The notes beneath the pieces were generated by a model. It saw only the letters and a list, made by a program, of their open reading frames with translations. It did not search any database and was not told where the DNA came from. Shown piece after piece: positions 29,224 to 38,800 of a stretch of DNA of 64,000 nt. The position numbers and the translations under genes are program-made. The DNA is from a marine bacterium B5-7. GTDB taxonomy: Bacteria > Pseudomonadota > Gammaproteobacteria > Arenicellales > CAJQKF01. The first letter of the stretch is position 1; every line of letters begins with the position of its first letter. The DNA lies in assembly GCA_021604525.1 (NCBI GenBank), contig BQJD01000012.1, positions 1 through 64,000 of the forward strand, given 5' to 3'.

Positions 29224-29706
29224 TTATGATGCGTCATTATCTGTTTCAATTGGAATATCGAAGTGCAGAACCTCCTCACGTATTCCCAACTTTGTATACA
29301 GCGCGATTGCGGGCGGATCATCGATATCTGCTTGAACGACAATGACATAATCGTTTCGTGCCTTGGCGATATCTTTAAGCTTTTCAATCATGGCAGTTGC
29401 AATACCCTCGCGCCGATGTTCAGCCGCCACAGCCAGATCGTATATGTAAATCTCACTTCGTTCCTGTTAGAACTTCTGTAGTTCATACGCGGTGATGCCG
29501 CCCACTATTGAATCATGTTTAATCGCTGCAAGTGCGATGAAGCAATCGGTAGCAAGCAAGCGCGATAGATAGTTCTTGCCTGGCCGAGCTTCAATATAGG
29601 TTTTATTATCATCGAATGCTTTGCCGAAAGTTGTCATCATGGCTTCCATTAGTATCACATCATCAGATGTAAGCTGACGGATGATTAATGGTATTGATAG
29701 TGGCAT
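29224..29706 (-). pseudogene. AAC(3)-I-like GNAT acetyltransferase, broken by one in-frame stop
   Basis: Reading from ATG 29706 gives about 79 residues of an AAC(3)-I-type N-acetyltransferase ending TAYELQKF, then a TAA at 29467-29469. The same frame continues with [13 protein letters not shown], the acetyl-CoA motif [15 protein letters not shown] and [18 protein letters not shown](3)-I proteins carry Glu at the stop position ([12 protein letters not shown]), so one GAA-to-TAA change explains the break. The whole frame of 160 codons is family length. The gene is either a recent pseudogene or a sequencing error. Aminoglycoside resistance cannot be assumed for environmental homologues. Confidence 0.85.
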
Positions 29707-29769
29707 TCGCAGTTCTCTTTTATATGATTTTTCAACTAGTGGTTGTCATCCTTCAGCGCTTTCAAGCTT

Positions 29770-29901
29770 TCAAGCATTCAGCAGTCTGGGCTGGACGACC
29801 TCCCAGTCGTCTTCCGCTATAAACTCGGCACAACCACCATTGTCTGACAGGAACAGGATGAATGTATCTTCATATCGACAATTGCAAGAAGTGCATTTGG
29901 T
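29770..29901 (-). pseudogene. Possible sulfatase gene remnant
   Basis: In this 44-codon open stretch, the translation EDTFILFLSDNGGCAEF strongly resembles the conserved segment of type I arylsulfatases (x-LFLSDNGG-C). It then runs through EDDWEVVQPRLLNA to a stop. There is no start codon, no CxPxR active site and no more of the domain nearby. It looks like a scrap of a deleted gene. The remaining bases up to the HNH gene (about 29902-30064) and on to 29706 show nothing else I can support. Confidence 0.4.
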
Positions 29902-30064
29902 TTAACCGGCATAAGTCATCTCCCATTTCGAATGGATATGAATTGCTACTTGGAGATGTCATTTATCACGGTTTGCGAGTTGAAGAGCGTATTGCCTCCA
30001 GTGCCATATCATGAATTGATTCCAGTTGACGTTCAGTTTCGAGTGATCCATGCCGTTAACATTG

Positions 30065-30970
30065 TCAGGTGCGAAAGAATTTTTCATATCGGTATTCCAG
30101 CGCTTCTTTACTCGGTTTCTGATTTTCCCGGCGGGGTACATTGATCCTGGCTCCATGCATCTTCTGAAGTCCAAACTTCAGCATGGGACCGTCTGCCTCT
30201 TGCAGGATATCTTTACGAATCTCAACAATATAGTCAGGACGTATTCCTAATATATTCCTGTCAAAGGCAGCATGATGGATCTTGCAAAGGGCAATTCCGT
30301 TGTCGATACGTGGCTCACCGCCAGCTTCTGAATCAGGAATAATATGCGCTGCTTCCAGAAGTTCTACATGTCGAAGTCTGCATAATGCGCATCGCTCTTT
30401 ATAGGCACTCAATACACGCTCGCGAAATAACCGTTGATGCAAACGCACCTTGACTGCCGCTGTAATGTAGTGGCGTCGATACTCGATGACGGGTTCTGTG
30501 TATGAAGATGTTATCGATTTGGATACTGAGTTCATGTCATCAACTGCAACGGTAACGCACAAATCATCGGGATCGTCTTTGATTATGTAAACAGGCCATG
30601 CAGCTACATATTTCCCCGGCACAATTCCGTGAAAATAAACGAGTGGCTTGATTCCTGTCATTGCGGTTCGAAGCCTGACATTATCCGGATGATCAGGATT
30701 AGTGCCTCTATACCGATACTTGAGAAATCCATCATCGGAAAAAGCGTCGTCATAGGGACTATTTGGGGCAGTTGTTATCGAAATTGGTATATCTAGAATC
30801 CTGGGCTTGAATATGCCTTGGGGCCCCAGCATGGGAACCCTGTGTCCCTGGAACGAAAATCCAACCTGTAGAGGTCCATATGGCAGGATGTCTCCAAACT
30901 GGGATGAAAGGTCCGCCAGGAACTGAAAGGCCCCTTGTCGAACCAGAAAGTCAAAGTCTGATGAATTCAA
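30065..30970 (-). CDS. HNH endonuclease, putative restriction-type
   Basis: A 301-residue protein. The C-terminal HNH (beta-beta-alpha metal) nuclease has C194-x2-C197, AAH at 207-209, the DNG segment at 223-225 and C229-x2-HH at 232-233, as in the predicted restriction endonuclease group COG3440. The N-terminal 160 residues are a separate domain with GPLQVGFSFQGHRVP and PLVYFHGIVPGKYVAAWPV, which may recognise modified DNA. I cannot name it with certainty. There is no methyltransferase or specificity gene beside it, which favours a modification-dependent or solitary defence role. It sits in a patch with two decayed genes. Confidence 0.8.
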   Translation of the reverse strand: MNSSDFDFLVRQGAFQFLADLSSQFGDILPYGPLQVGFSFQGHRVPMLGPQGIFKPRILDIPISITTAPNSPYDDAFSDDGFLKYRYRGTNPDHPDNVRLRTAMTGIKPLVYFHGIVPGKYVAAWPVYIIKDDPDDLCVTVAVDDMNSVSKSITSSYTEPVIEYRRHYITAAVKVRLHQRLFRERVLSAYKERCALCRLRHVELLEAAHIIPDSEAGGEPRIDNGIALCKIHHAAFDRNILGIRPDYIVEIRKDILQEADGPMLKFGLQKMHGARINVPRRENQKPSKEALEYRYEKFFRT

Positions 30971-31530
30971 TATGCCACCCCCCAGTAATCGATTTGGCTT
31001 CCATGTCTCAAATCAGACGCGCCTATTTGACGAGAACTCAAACATATTGGAAAGCTGTGCCTTTAGCTGCCCCTGATGAGGGAACACCTGTACGATAGAA
31101 TGCTGCGCCAATAATAGAGATTCTACAGATCAAGTATCAGGGATGTGTGAGATGGTGGATTGTTCAGACGCAAAAGACATGGAAGGTGGTGTGAAGATTG
31201 CGGAAATTTGGCAAAAAACATTCCTTGGAAATTCGCAATAATCTTCGACACCCAGTATTTGGGTTGATAATGGAAGGCGCCAATTACAGTAGGGAGGCAT
31301 TACTTGAAGAACTCTTGCGAATATTACAATTCTTTAATTAATTATATAATAATATACGATTTAACTGGCTTTAAGCGATTTTCAAACTGATCTTGGTAAA
31401 TAACTTCTGCAAAACTTATGGCAATTTTGTGCAGAAAACACCATAATACGCGCGCTCAAGGTTTAACCGATTCGGCCTCTCTTCGCATGGCAGCGCCCGA
31501 CCGAAACGCCAACACCCGGTAAATTTCATC
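30971..31530. other. 560-base AT-rich intergenic stretch with a doubtful short frame
   Basis: No confident gene is present. A frame at 31198-31341 (+) starting at TTG encodes 47 residues, including EGANYSREALLEELLRILQF, a plausible amphipathic helix. It lacks a strong ribosome site and may be a remnant. The stretch is richer in A and T than its surroundings (for example around 31320-31380). It would contain the promoter of the cell-wall hydrolase gene. Confidence 0.4.
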
Positions 31531-32010
31531 ATGTTTTCGTTAAGACAACTTACGAGACGCGTCGCGCTGACGTTTGTTCTGCCACTAACCGCCGGCGTTG
31601 CCATCGCCGGATTCGCGCCTGCCAACACCCAGGCGCTGGCCCAGACCGAAATCGGATGCTTGGCCCTGAATATTTATCACGAAGCCCGTGGCGAGTCGTT
31701 ACAGGGGCAGAAAGCCGTTGCGGCGGTGACTCTTAACCGCGTTCGCGATGATCACTTCCCGAATTCGATCTGTGCTGTCGTCTGGCAGCCCTATCAGTTT
31801 AGCTGGACACATACCCAGAAAACGTACTTCCCGACCGAACTGGATGCTTGGAAACAAGCACTTTCCATCGCTGAATCAAGTCTTGATCAGAAAGTGGTTG
31901 CCGAGTACGAGAACTTGTTGTATTACCACAGTAAACGTGTACGACCTGAGTGGAGCAAGCATAAACGCTTCGTGGCTCGCGTTGGCAGTCACCTCTTCTA
32001 TTCGATCTAG
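31531..32010 (+). CDS. Cell wall hydrolase, SleB/CwlJ (Hydrolase_2) family
   Basis: A 159-residue exported peptidoglycan hydrolase. The signal peptide covers about residues 1-38 (hydrophobic core VALTFVLPLTAGVAIAGF, then AxA-type LAQ). The Hydrolase_2 domain has the catalytic Glu E51 in NIYHEARGES and the conserved AVTLNRV, FPNSICAVVWQPYQFSWT. In Gram-negatives this family probably acts as a lytic transglycosylase or amidase in wall turnover. It lies alone, 112 bp before the cytochrome gene. Confidence 0.88.
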   Translation: MFSLRQLTRRVALTFVLPLTAGVAIAGFAPANTQALAQTEIGCLALNIYHEARGESLQGQKAVAAVTLNRVRDDHFPNSICAVVWQPYQFSWTHTQKTYFPTELDAWKQALSIAESSLDQKVVAEYENLLYYHSKRVRPEWSKHKRFVARVGSHLFYSI

Positions 32011-32122
32011 TTCCTCTCGACTTGGAATTAGTGTCCGGAAGCCAGATACAAGACGTGTTGCTACTTTGGTCTTCGTTTTAAAATTTCTTTACCCGTAATT
32101 TTATCTAACAGGAGATTGATCC

Positions 32123-32443
32123 ATGAAGTTCAAACAGGTCCTTGCAGGTGTGAGCGCCATTGCCGCTCTGATGACGGTATCCGCGGGCGTATTGGCTGAC
32201 GGCGAATCCGACTATAAAACAGCATGTTTCGCCTGCCACGACACGGGTGTTGCCGGTGCGCCAAAATTGGGCGACAAGGAAAACTGGGCACCACGTATAG
32301 CACAAGGCTCCGATACGCTTCACAAGCATGCAATTGAGGGTTATCAGGGTTCTGCCGGCTTTATGCCGCCGCGTGGTGGCAGCGCACTGAGCGACGACGC
32401 TATTATGGGTGTTGTTGACTACATGGTTGAGAAAGGGCAGTAA
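32123..32443 (+). CDS. Cytochrome c5-type electron carrier
   Basis: A small periplasmic c-type cytochrome. It has 106 residues with a signal peptide to about residue 25 (VLA-D). The haem motif is CFACH (C35, C38, H39). The likely sixth ligand is M81 in GFMPPRGG, and the ending VDYMVEKGQ is typical of the cytochrome c5 family. It probably carries electrons to a terminal oxidase or takes them from sulfur oxidation. A strong ribosome site AGGAG precedes the ATG and an intrinsic terminator follows. Confidence 0.93.
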   Translation: MKFKQVLAGVSAIAALMTVSAGVLADGESDYKTACFACHDTGVAGAPKLGDKENWAPRIAQGSDTLHKHAIEGYQGSAGFMPPRGGSALSDDAIMGVVDYMVEKGQ

Positions 32444-32460
32444 ACCAGCGAATAATCACG

Positions 32461-32490
32461 AAAAAGGCCGGGCATTGCCCGGTCTTTTTC
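32461..32490 (+). terminator. Intrinsic terminator after the cytochrome c5 gene
   Basis: GGCCGGGC, a three-base loop ATT, then GCCCGGTC, flanked by AAAAA on the left and TTTTT on the right. It lies 18 bases after the stop codon. The A/T flanks make it potentially bidirectional. Confidence 0.9.
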
Positions 32491-32624
32491 GTGGTAATGA
32501 GGTAATTGGTAAACTGATCCGTTGCATTTGTCAGGGACAATTCGGGTATTGTCAGTATCATTGTCAGCAGCTTTTTATTTTTTATATAACTGTGTCCACG
32601 AAACCCGTAACGCATTGATTTCCC

Positions 32625-33614
32625 ATGAGTGACCGATGGGGCCGCTATGCACCGAGCCCGAGCGGTCCGCAGCATCTCGGCAATTTGCAGACCGCGCTTG
32701 GTGCATGGCTACAGACGCGGGTTTGTGGTGGTGGCTTTATTCTCAGAATCGAGGATCTCGATCTTGATCGATCACACCCACAGCATAGCTCAAAAATAAT
32801 CGAGGATTTACGCTGGCTCGGCCTTAATTGGGATGTCGGACCGGGAGCCGGTGATGTATCCGACTATCTGCAGAGTCATCGATCAGCTCATTATCATGCG
32901 GCGCTCGAGCATCTGCGCAACGCCGATTTGCTCTATCCCTGCACGTGCAGCCGACGCGATATTCGAACGATCGCCAGCGCGCCTCACGGACCTCTGGGAA
33001 CGGTATATCCGGGTATTTGCAGTGGCAATGCCTTGCCTCCGCAGTTTCGTTGGCAGTCAGAGGTTGACCATCCAGCAGCCGTGCGTTTTCGCAGTGGCAC
33101 GGGCAGGCAATCATTTGTCGATGTGGTGCAGGGCCAATTTACCTGCGATATCGCCAGAGAAGTCGGGGATTTCGTGGTTTTTCGTCGCGATGGCCTGGTT
33201 GCGTATCATCTCGCTGTGGTAGTTGATGATATTGCCATGAATGTCACAGACGTCGTACGTGGCGGCGACCTGATTGCGTCGGTGTTTCCCCAAAGCTGTC
33301 TCTACCAGGCGCTTGGCATGCGACCACCGCGTTACTGGCACCTGCCGCTGCGCATGGATGAAAGCGGTGAACGGTTGTCCAAACGCGATGGCGCTCAATC
33401 GCTTGCTACCCTCATTGATTCCGGTATGTCGCCGGAACAGGTGATCGGAATTCTCGCATCGGGACTGGGTCTGATCGATCGCGAACTGCCGATATCCCTT
33501 GCTGAGCTTGTTTGTGATCTCGATGAATCACGTCTGATCGAAGCGTTCAGGTCAACATGCCCGGATAATAAATACGCCAGTCAATTCCGTGATGAAGCTG
33601 ATCAAGAGTTGTAG
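32625..33614 (+). CDS. gluQ: Glutamyl-Q tRNA(Asp) synthetase
   Basis: An aminoacyl-tRNA synthetase paralogue that attaches Glu to queuosine in the anticodon of tRNA-Asp. It has 329 residues and lacks the anticodon-binding half of GltX. The HIGH-like motif is SPSGPQHLGN (11-20) and the KMSKS-like motif is RLSKRD. Zinc ligands C106, C108, Y128 and C132 have the family spacing. In many Gammaproteobacteria gluQ follows dksA; here it follows a cytochrome gene. Its 3' end overlaps the convergent apeB by 13 bases. Confidence 0.95.
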   Translation: MSDRWGRYAPSPSGPQHLGNLQTALGAWLQTRVCGGGFILRIEDLDLDRSHPQHSSKIIEDLRWLGLNWDVGPGAGDVSDYLQSHRSAHYHAALEHLRNADLLYPCTCSRRDIRTIASAPHGPLGTVYPGICSGNALPPQFRWQSEVDHPAAVRFRSGTGRQSFVDVVQGQFTCDIAREVGDFVVFRRDGLVAYHLAVVVDDIAMNVTDVVRGGDLIASVFPQSCLYQALGMRPPRYWHLPLRMDESGERLSKRDGAQSLATLIDSGMSPEQVIGILASGLGLIDRELPISLAELVCDLDESRLIEAFRSTCPDNKYASQFRDEADQEL

Positions 33615-34906
33615 AAAGCCTGCAACACCCGATGCAGGTAATAGGCGTCGCGGCTGCCGGCAGTTTCGCGCAGCGAGTGCATGGCCCATTGCGGAATGCC
33701 CACATCGACCACCGGAATGCCAATTGCGGCTGAGCTGATAGGGCCGATGGTGCTGCCGCAGGCCATGTCGGCACGCATTGCCATGGCTTGGACCGGCACG
33801 CCGGTTTCTATGCACAGGTTGCGAAATAACGCTGCGGTTTCACTATTGGTCGCGTAGCGCTGGCTGGCGTTGAACTTGATTACCGGTCCGCCGTTCAAAA
33901 CCGGACGATGATTGTGGTCATGCTTGTCGGCGTAGTTTGGATGCACAGCATGAGCGTTATCTGCGGAGATCATCAGAGAACGCTGGGTAATTCGGGTGAG
34001 CTCGCCCGGATCAAGTTGCCCGGCACCTGGAAATAACCGTCGTAACACGTCAATCAAAAACGGACTTTGCGCACCGCTGGATGAGACGCTGCCAACTTCT
34101 TCGTGGTCGTGACAGACAAGAATACAGGTGGCATCACCGGGGCGGGCGGATTCAATGGAGCGCATTGCGGTGTAGCAACTCAATAGATTATCCAGTCTCG
34201 CGGCGCTCAGAAATTCGTCTGCAAGACCCACGAATGCCGGGCCATTGGTGTCATACAGGTACAGATCGAAGTCCAGAAGTAAATCGATATCGATATTGCC
34301 GTACTCTTCCTCTATCTGTTCCAGGATGCAGTCGCGAAAACTGAATTCGTCATCTTCACCGGTCATTCCGGTAATGGCGACCACATGCTTTTCCGGGTTG
34401 ATCTCGCGCTTTGAATTGACATCGCGATCAAGGTGGATGGCGAGGCTTGGAATAATGGCAACGGCGCGCTGAAAATCGATCAGGACGCTGCTTACCCCGC
34501 CCTGATTGTCGCGATAACTGACGCGACCGGCGATGGACAAATCGCGGTCAAACCACGGGTTGAGCAACGCACCACCGTACACTTCAACGGAAAGTTGGTT
34601 ACAGCCGCCGCGAACGCGCTCCGGCTCCGGCTTGATTTTCAGGCACGGACTATCGGTATGCGCGCCGACAATTCTCAATGTGGCGTTATCAATGTCGGCA
34701 TCGCCACAGATGAAGGCTGCAATCGACCCGTCGCCGCGACTGGTCATGTAGCGTCCGCCTGGTTCCAGTGACCAGGGTTCATTTTCCTCAAGCAGCACAA
34801 AATTGTGCTCCTCGAGTGAATTCACCATATTCTGTACACAGTGAAAAGGAGTGGGTGAACGATGCAGGAACTGAATCAGGTCGTGGTTGAATATTTCCTG
34901 GGTCAT
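33602..34906 (-). CDS. apeB: M18 family aminopeptidase
   Basis: A cytosolic dinuclear-zinc aminopeptidase that probably releases acidic N-terminal residues from peptides. It has 434 residues with M18 motifs: [13 protein letters not shown] (H83, D85), the HDHEEVGS segment with the catalytic and bridging acids, and [10 protein letters not shown]. The C-terminal GSTIGPI with [12 protein letters not shown] completes the active site. Length is normal. The start overlaps the ttcA stop as ATGA on the minus strand, so the two are coupled. Confidence 0.94.
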   Translation of the reverse strand: MTQEIFNHDLIQFLHRSPTPFHCVQNMVNSLEEHNFVLLEENEPWSLEPGGRYMTSRGDGSIAAFICGDADIDNATLRIVGAHTDSPCLKIKPEPERVRGGCNQLSVEVYGGALLNPWFDRDLSIAGRVSYRDNQGGVSSVLIDFQRAVAIIPSLAIHLDRDVNSKREINPEKHVVAITGMTGEDDEFSFRDCILEQIEEEYGNIDIDLLLDFDLYLYDTNGPAFVGLADEFLSAARLDNLLSCYTAMRSIESARPGDATCILVCHDHEEVGSVSSSGAQSPFLIDVLRRLFPGAGQLDPGELTRITQRSLMISADNAHAVHPNYADKHDHNHRPVLNGGPVIKFNASQRYATNSETAALFRNLCIETGVPVQAMAMRADMACGSTIGPISSAAIGIPVVDVGIPQWAMHSLRETAGSRDAYYLHRVLQAFYNS

Positions 34907-35760
34907 AATGCCGAATCCTCATCGCTGGCCATACCAGCCCCCATAAAGGGCGTGTCGGCTTGTTGTTGTCCAGAAAATGGATACAGGGCGCGATCGGCCA
35001 GTTGCGAGGCCTTGACGTTTTGAACCGCGCTGAAAATATTTTCCATTCGCCCCGGGAAGCGCTGCTGCCAATCGCGCAGCATGGACTTGATGGCCTGACG
35101 CTGCAGGTGATCTTGTGAACCGCACAGGTTGCAAGGGATGATGGGAAAATCGCAATATTCGGCGTAGCGTTCGATGTCCATCTCACGGCAGTAGGCAAGT
35201 GGTCGAATGACAATATTCTTGCCGTCATCACTCTTAAGCCAGGGCGGCATGGCCTTGAGTGTGCCACCATGAAACATATTCAGGAAAAGCGTTTCGAGAA
35301 TATCGTCGCGATGATGTCCAAGGGCAATTTTGGTGAAGCCATGTTGTTCAGCGAAACCGTACAAAGTGCCGCGTCTTAAGCGGGAACACAGGCCGCACAT
35401 GGTCTTGTTCTCAGGCACCACGCGTTTGACCACGCTGTAAGTATCGCGCTCGATGATGTGATAAGGCACACCCAGTCGTGCCAGATAGTCGGGTAAAATA
35501 TGCGTCGGGAAGTCCGGTTGTTTTTGATCGAGATTCACTGCGACCAGTTCAAAATCGATTGGTGCCTTGGCCTTGAGTCCGAGCAGCAAATCAAGCATCG
35601 TATAGGAGTCCTTGCCGCCTGACAGGCATACCATGACCCGGTCGCCAGCTTCGATCATATTGAAATCGGCGATGGCGCGGCCGGTCTCGTGACGCAGCTT
35701 TTTGCGCAACTTATTGAACTCGATGTGCTGTCCCTGGTCTGTATCGACTATCGCGTGCAT
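34903..35760 (-). CDS. ttcA: tRNA 2-thiocytidine(32) synthetase TtcA
   Basis: An Fe-S enzyme that thiolates cytidine 32 of tRNA. It has 285 residues. The ATP PP-loop is SGGKDS at 47-52. The cluster-binding cysteines C122 and C125 (MCGLCSRL) and the second pair C210 and C213 (PCNLCGSQ) are present, with [19 protein letters not shown] between them. Length and motifs are standard. It is upstream of and overlaps apeB, and it is divergent from the large AsmA gene, with 92 bp between them. Confidence 0.96.
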   Translation of the reverse strand: MHAIVDTDQGQHIEFNKLRKKLRHETGRAIADFNMIEAGDRVMVCLSGGKDSYTMLDLLLGLKAKAPIDFELVAVNLDQKQPDFPTHILPDYLARLGVPYHIIERDTYSVVKRVVPENKTMCGLCSRLRRGTLYGFAEQHGFTKIALGHHRDDILETLFLNMFHGGTLKAMPPWLKSDDGKNIVIRPLAYCREMDIERYAEYCDFPIIPCNLCGSQDHLQRQAIKSMLRDWQQRFPGRMENIFSAVQNVKASQLADRALYPFSGQQQADTPFMGAGMASDEDSAL

Positions 35761-35852
35761 TCGACTATTCCGAAACTGTTAACCGTGTTTTTAAAGATGC
35801 GGTATGTTACAACAACTGCTATGTATCGTATCTCCCGAACCATCATTCCGGC

Positions 35853-38800
35853 ATGGCTACTCGACTTATAAAAATTTTCACTGGCGTGGTTTTTGGCCTG
35901 GTGCTGATGATCGCCGCCGGATTATTGTTCCTGACCACGGACACAGCCCGCGATTTGCTGGCTGATTACCTGAGTTCAATCAGTGGCCAGGTTGTGCGGA
36001 TCGACGGCGATCTCGATTTTGACTTTTCCGAATGGTCTCTTAAAACGCGGGATGTCAGCGTAGCCACAGACGACTCCGAACCATTTGTTGAACTGGAGCG
36101 GATCGAACTACGCGATTTGAAGGCGGTACTTAACACTGCCGGCGGTCCACCCGTCAAAATCAAGGTCGAACATGTCGATGTGCATATGGATCGGCTGCCT
36201 TCTGGCGGTGGCACCCCATCGAAGTCGCTGGCGGAGCTACTGCCGCCATTCGGGTTCGCTCTTGAGGTGGTTAATCTGAATGCTTATGGGCGTGAACGCG
36301 AAAAGCCGTTGATAATAATAGACGGTACCACGCTCGATTTCGATACACCCCATAATCTTGCGTTTGCGGTGCGCGGCGAATTTCGTGACAACCCTCTGAC
36401 GTCGAGACTGACCCTCGAAATGCCTGATGATTCGGCAGTGGCGGGAAAAGCGGCAGGAAACCCAGACGAAAATACAGACAGCAAGGCATCAGCCGGGCAT
36501 CATCCTCACCTGTCGGGCTGGATTGATTATTCAGGTTTGACGCTACTGGTGGACGGTGAGATAGCCGATGTAATGAGTGCCCGGGGAATAAATCTCCATT
36601 TCACCGCCGGTGGCGATATCGGACAACAGGCGATCGGCAGTAGTGCTGCATTTATCGATGAGCATGTTTCGGGTCGATTGAGTGGCGATGTCGGCAATCT
36701 GACTTTCGACATCGAACAGTTCGATGCGACTACCCGGTACGGATCAATCAGTCTCGCCGCAAAGGTCAATACAGTTGACCGAGTCATGCTTGTTGAATCC
36801 GGCAAGTTTTCGGTTGTCGCCAACAATATTCAGGCTTTTCTGGGCGATTTCGAGATTCCCCTTGGCTACCGTGGCCCGGGTACGGCCGCGGCCGCTTTCA
36901 GGGGTGATCTCGATGACATGATGATCTCTGACATCGACATCAATGTGGGCAATGGACAGCTAATCGCTCGCGCCGATGTTGGTGTGACAGGAACAAAAGA
37001 CGCACGAGTCGTTTCTATCACCGATGGCAAGGTCACCCTTGATATCGAAGATTCTGCATCGTTACTCACTCTCACGGATTATTGGCTTCCGCTTAACGGG
37101 ACTCTCAAAGGTGGTGCATCGGTTAAAGGTTCGCTTGGCAATCTCGTTATAAATGATTTTATTGTGAATCTTAACGATGGCGAACTTCGTACTGATGGCG
37201 CTTTTGATGTGGGATTAACACCCGAGCAACCGCCGGAAATTACTCTGCGCGATGTCAATGTTTCGATTAATACGTCGGACATCGGGCCGCTAATAAAGCA
37301 AGTTGACGCCAAGGGTGGTTGGTTTATCAAGCATGATCGGAGCGTTACAGAGCAGTGGGTGGAATTCATTGGGCCACCAGTCGATCGCACGGCTGGCGAT
37401 TCCCCTGATTCAGCAGCGAGTGAAGTGGTAGCTGACAACAAGGTTCATCTGCCCACGAAGGGCGCTCTGAAGGCCAGCGCAAAGCTTAATGGTACGTTCC
37501 GAAAAATAGCGATTCAGAAGCTAAAAGCCGACTATCATGACGGGCTTTTAAGTGGCGAAGGCGCTGTTGATATCGTCCTGACCGACAGCAAGCCTGAGGT
37601 GATACTTAAAGACACGGCGCTGCGATTGAATGCCAAGGATTTCGCGCAAGCAGCCCGCATAATTGGATTGAACATTCCGAGTGAAGGCAATATCAACGCC
37701 AATGCCGTTGTTAGTGGGCCAATCGAGAATATACAAATTTCCACACTCAAGGCCGATCTTGGTGAGGGTGCGGTCATCATTGATGCTAATGGCACAGCGG
37801 GTTTCGGCAGGGGTGCCGAGACTGATGACGCGAGGGCGATGCTCAACTTGGTAACAACGGCAACATTCGACCGCGCCGATCGGGTCTTCAAGACAATGCC
37901 GATGCCAACCTGGTTCGGCGGGACGGGCCTTGTCAGTGGCACATTAGTGCATGCGGATCACCTGACCAGCCTTAATCAACTCGACGCAGGTTTTACCGGC
38001 AGCGCCGGCAAGACCCGGATAACGGGTGATATCAAGAACCTTGAGAACTTCGCGTTTTCCGGGTTAATAATTGAATTCGATGCCGCGCCAGGAAGTGGTA
38101 CGGAAGCTTCAAGCAACGGTTTGGTGGATGCCAGCGAGGAACCTGACAAGTCATCCGGTAATACAACGATACAGAAATTGCATGTCACGGTGGAATTACC
38201 TGATGGTCTTGATGGCGTTGGTCAATTTTCCGGCTCTGCGGTTACTGACCTCGGTCATGTACAAACAAAAGGTACAGTGGCCGCACCTCGGGAATTCGGC
38301 AAAATAGACGCCAGCTTTGAATTCGAACCAGTCGAAAGACGTTCGCCTGACAACGAAGTGGCTGGTTCGACATCGCTCAAGACATTTACTGGTACGATCA
38401 AGATGGACAGTCTTGTAAGTCGCCGTCTTGAAATCAATGCGAAAACCGCCGATGGTACTGGCCGCATTCACTACAGCGGCGCGGTTGATCCGGCCGGTGG
38501 TGACGGCACCCTGTTAATCGAACACCTGGACCTCAATATTCTCGCGGCCATCGCCGGGGTCGACTCAACATTTGCAAACCACATTGATCTTGATGCGGGA
38601 ATTGTCTATGACAAGTCGTCGCTCGAGTTCAAGGATGTACTGCTTAAAGCTGGCGATTCGGATGTTAGCGGTAGAATTCTGGTTGATCTACCCGGAGAAA
38701 ACAAACCCTTACCCGTGGTGCATGCCGATGTTCAATCGAGGATGCTGAAGTTTTCGGATTTTATTGTCGAAGAATCGAAATCGGAGGCTTCAGGTGATGA

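Noticed and set aside
29467-29469. Recoding of the stop inside the acetyltransferase gene
   Set aside because: The codon is TAA, which is not known to be recoded as selenocysteine or pyrrolysine, and no recoding structure is evident. A nonsense change or an error is simpler.
29932-30144. 70-codon plus-strand frame near the HNH gene
   Set aside because: It overlaps the 3' end of the HNH gene in antisense and shows no recognisable feature.
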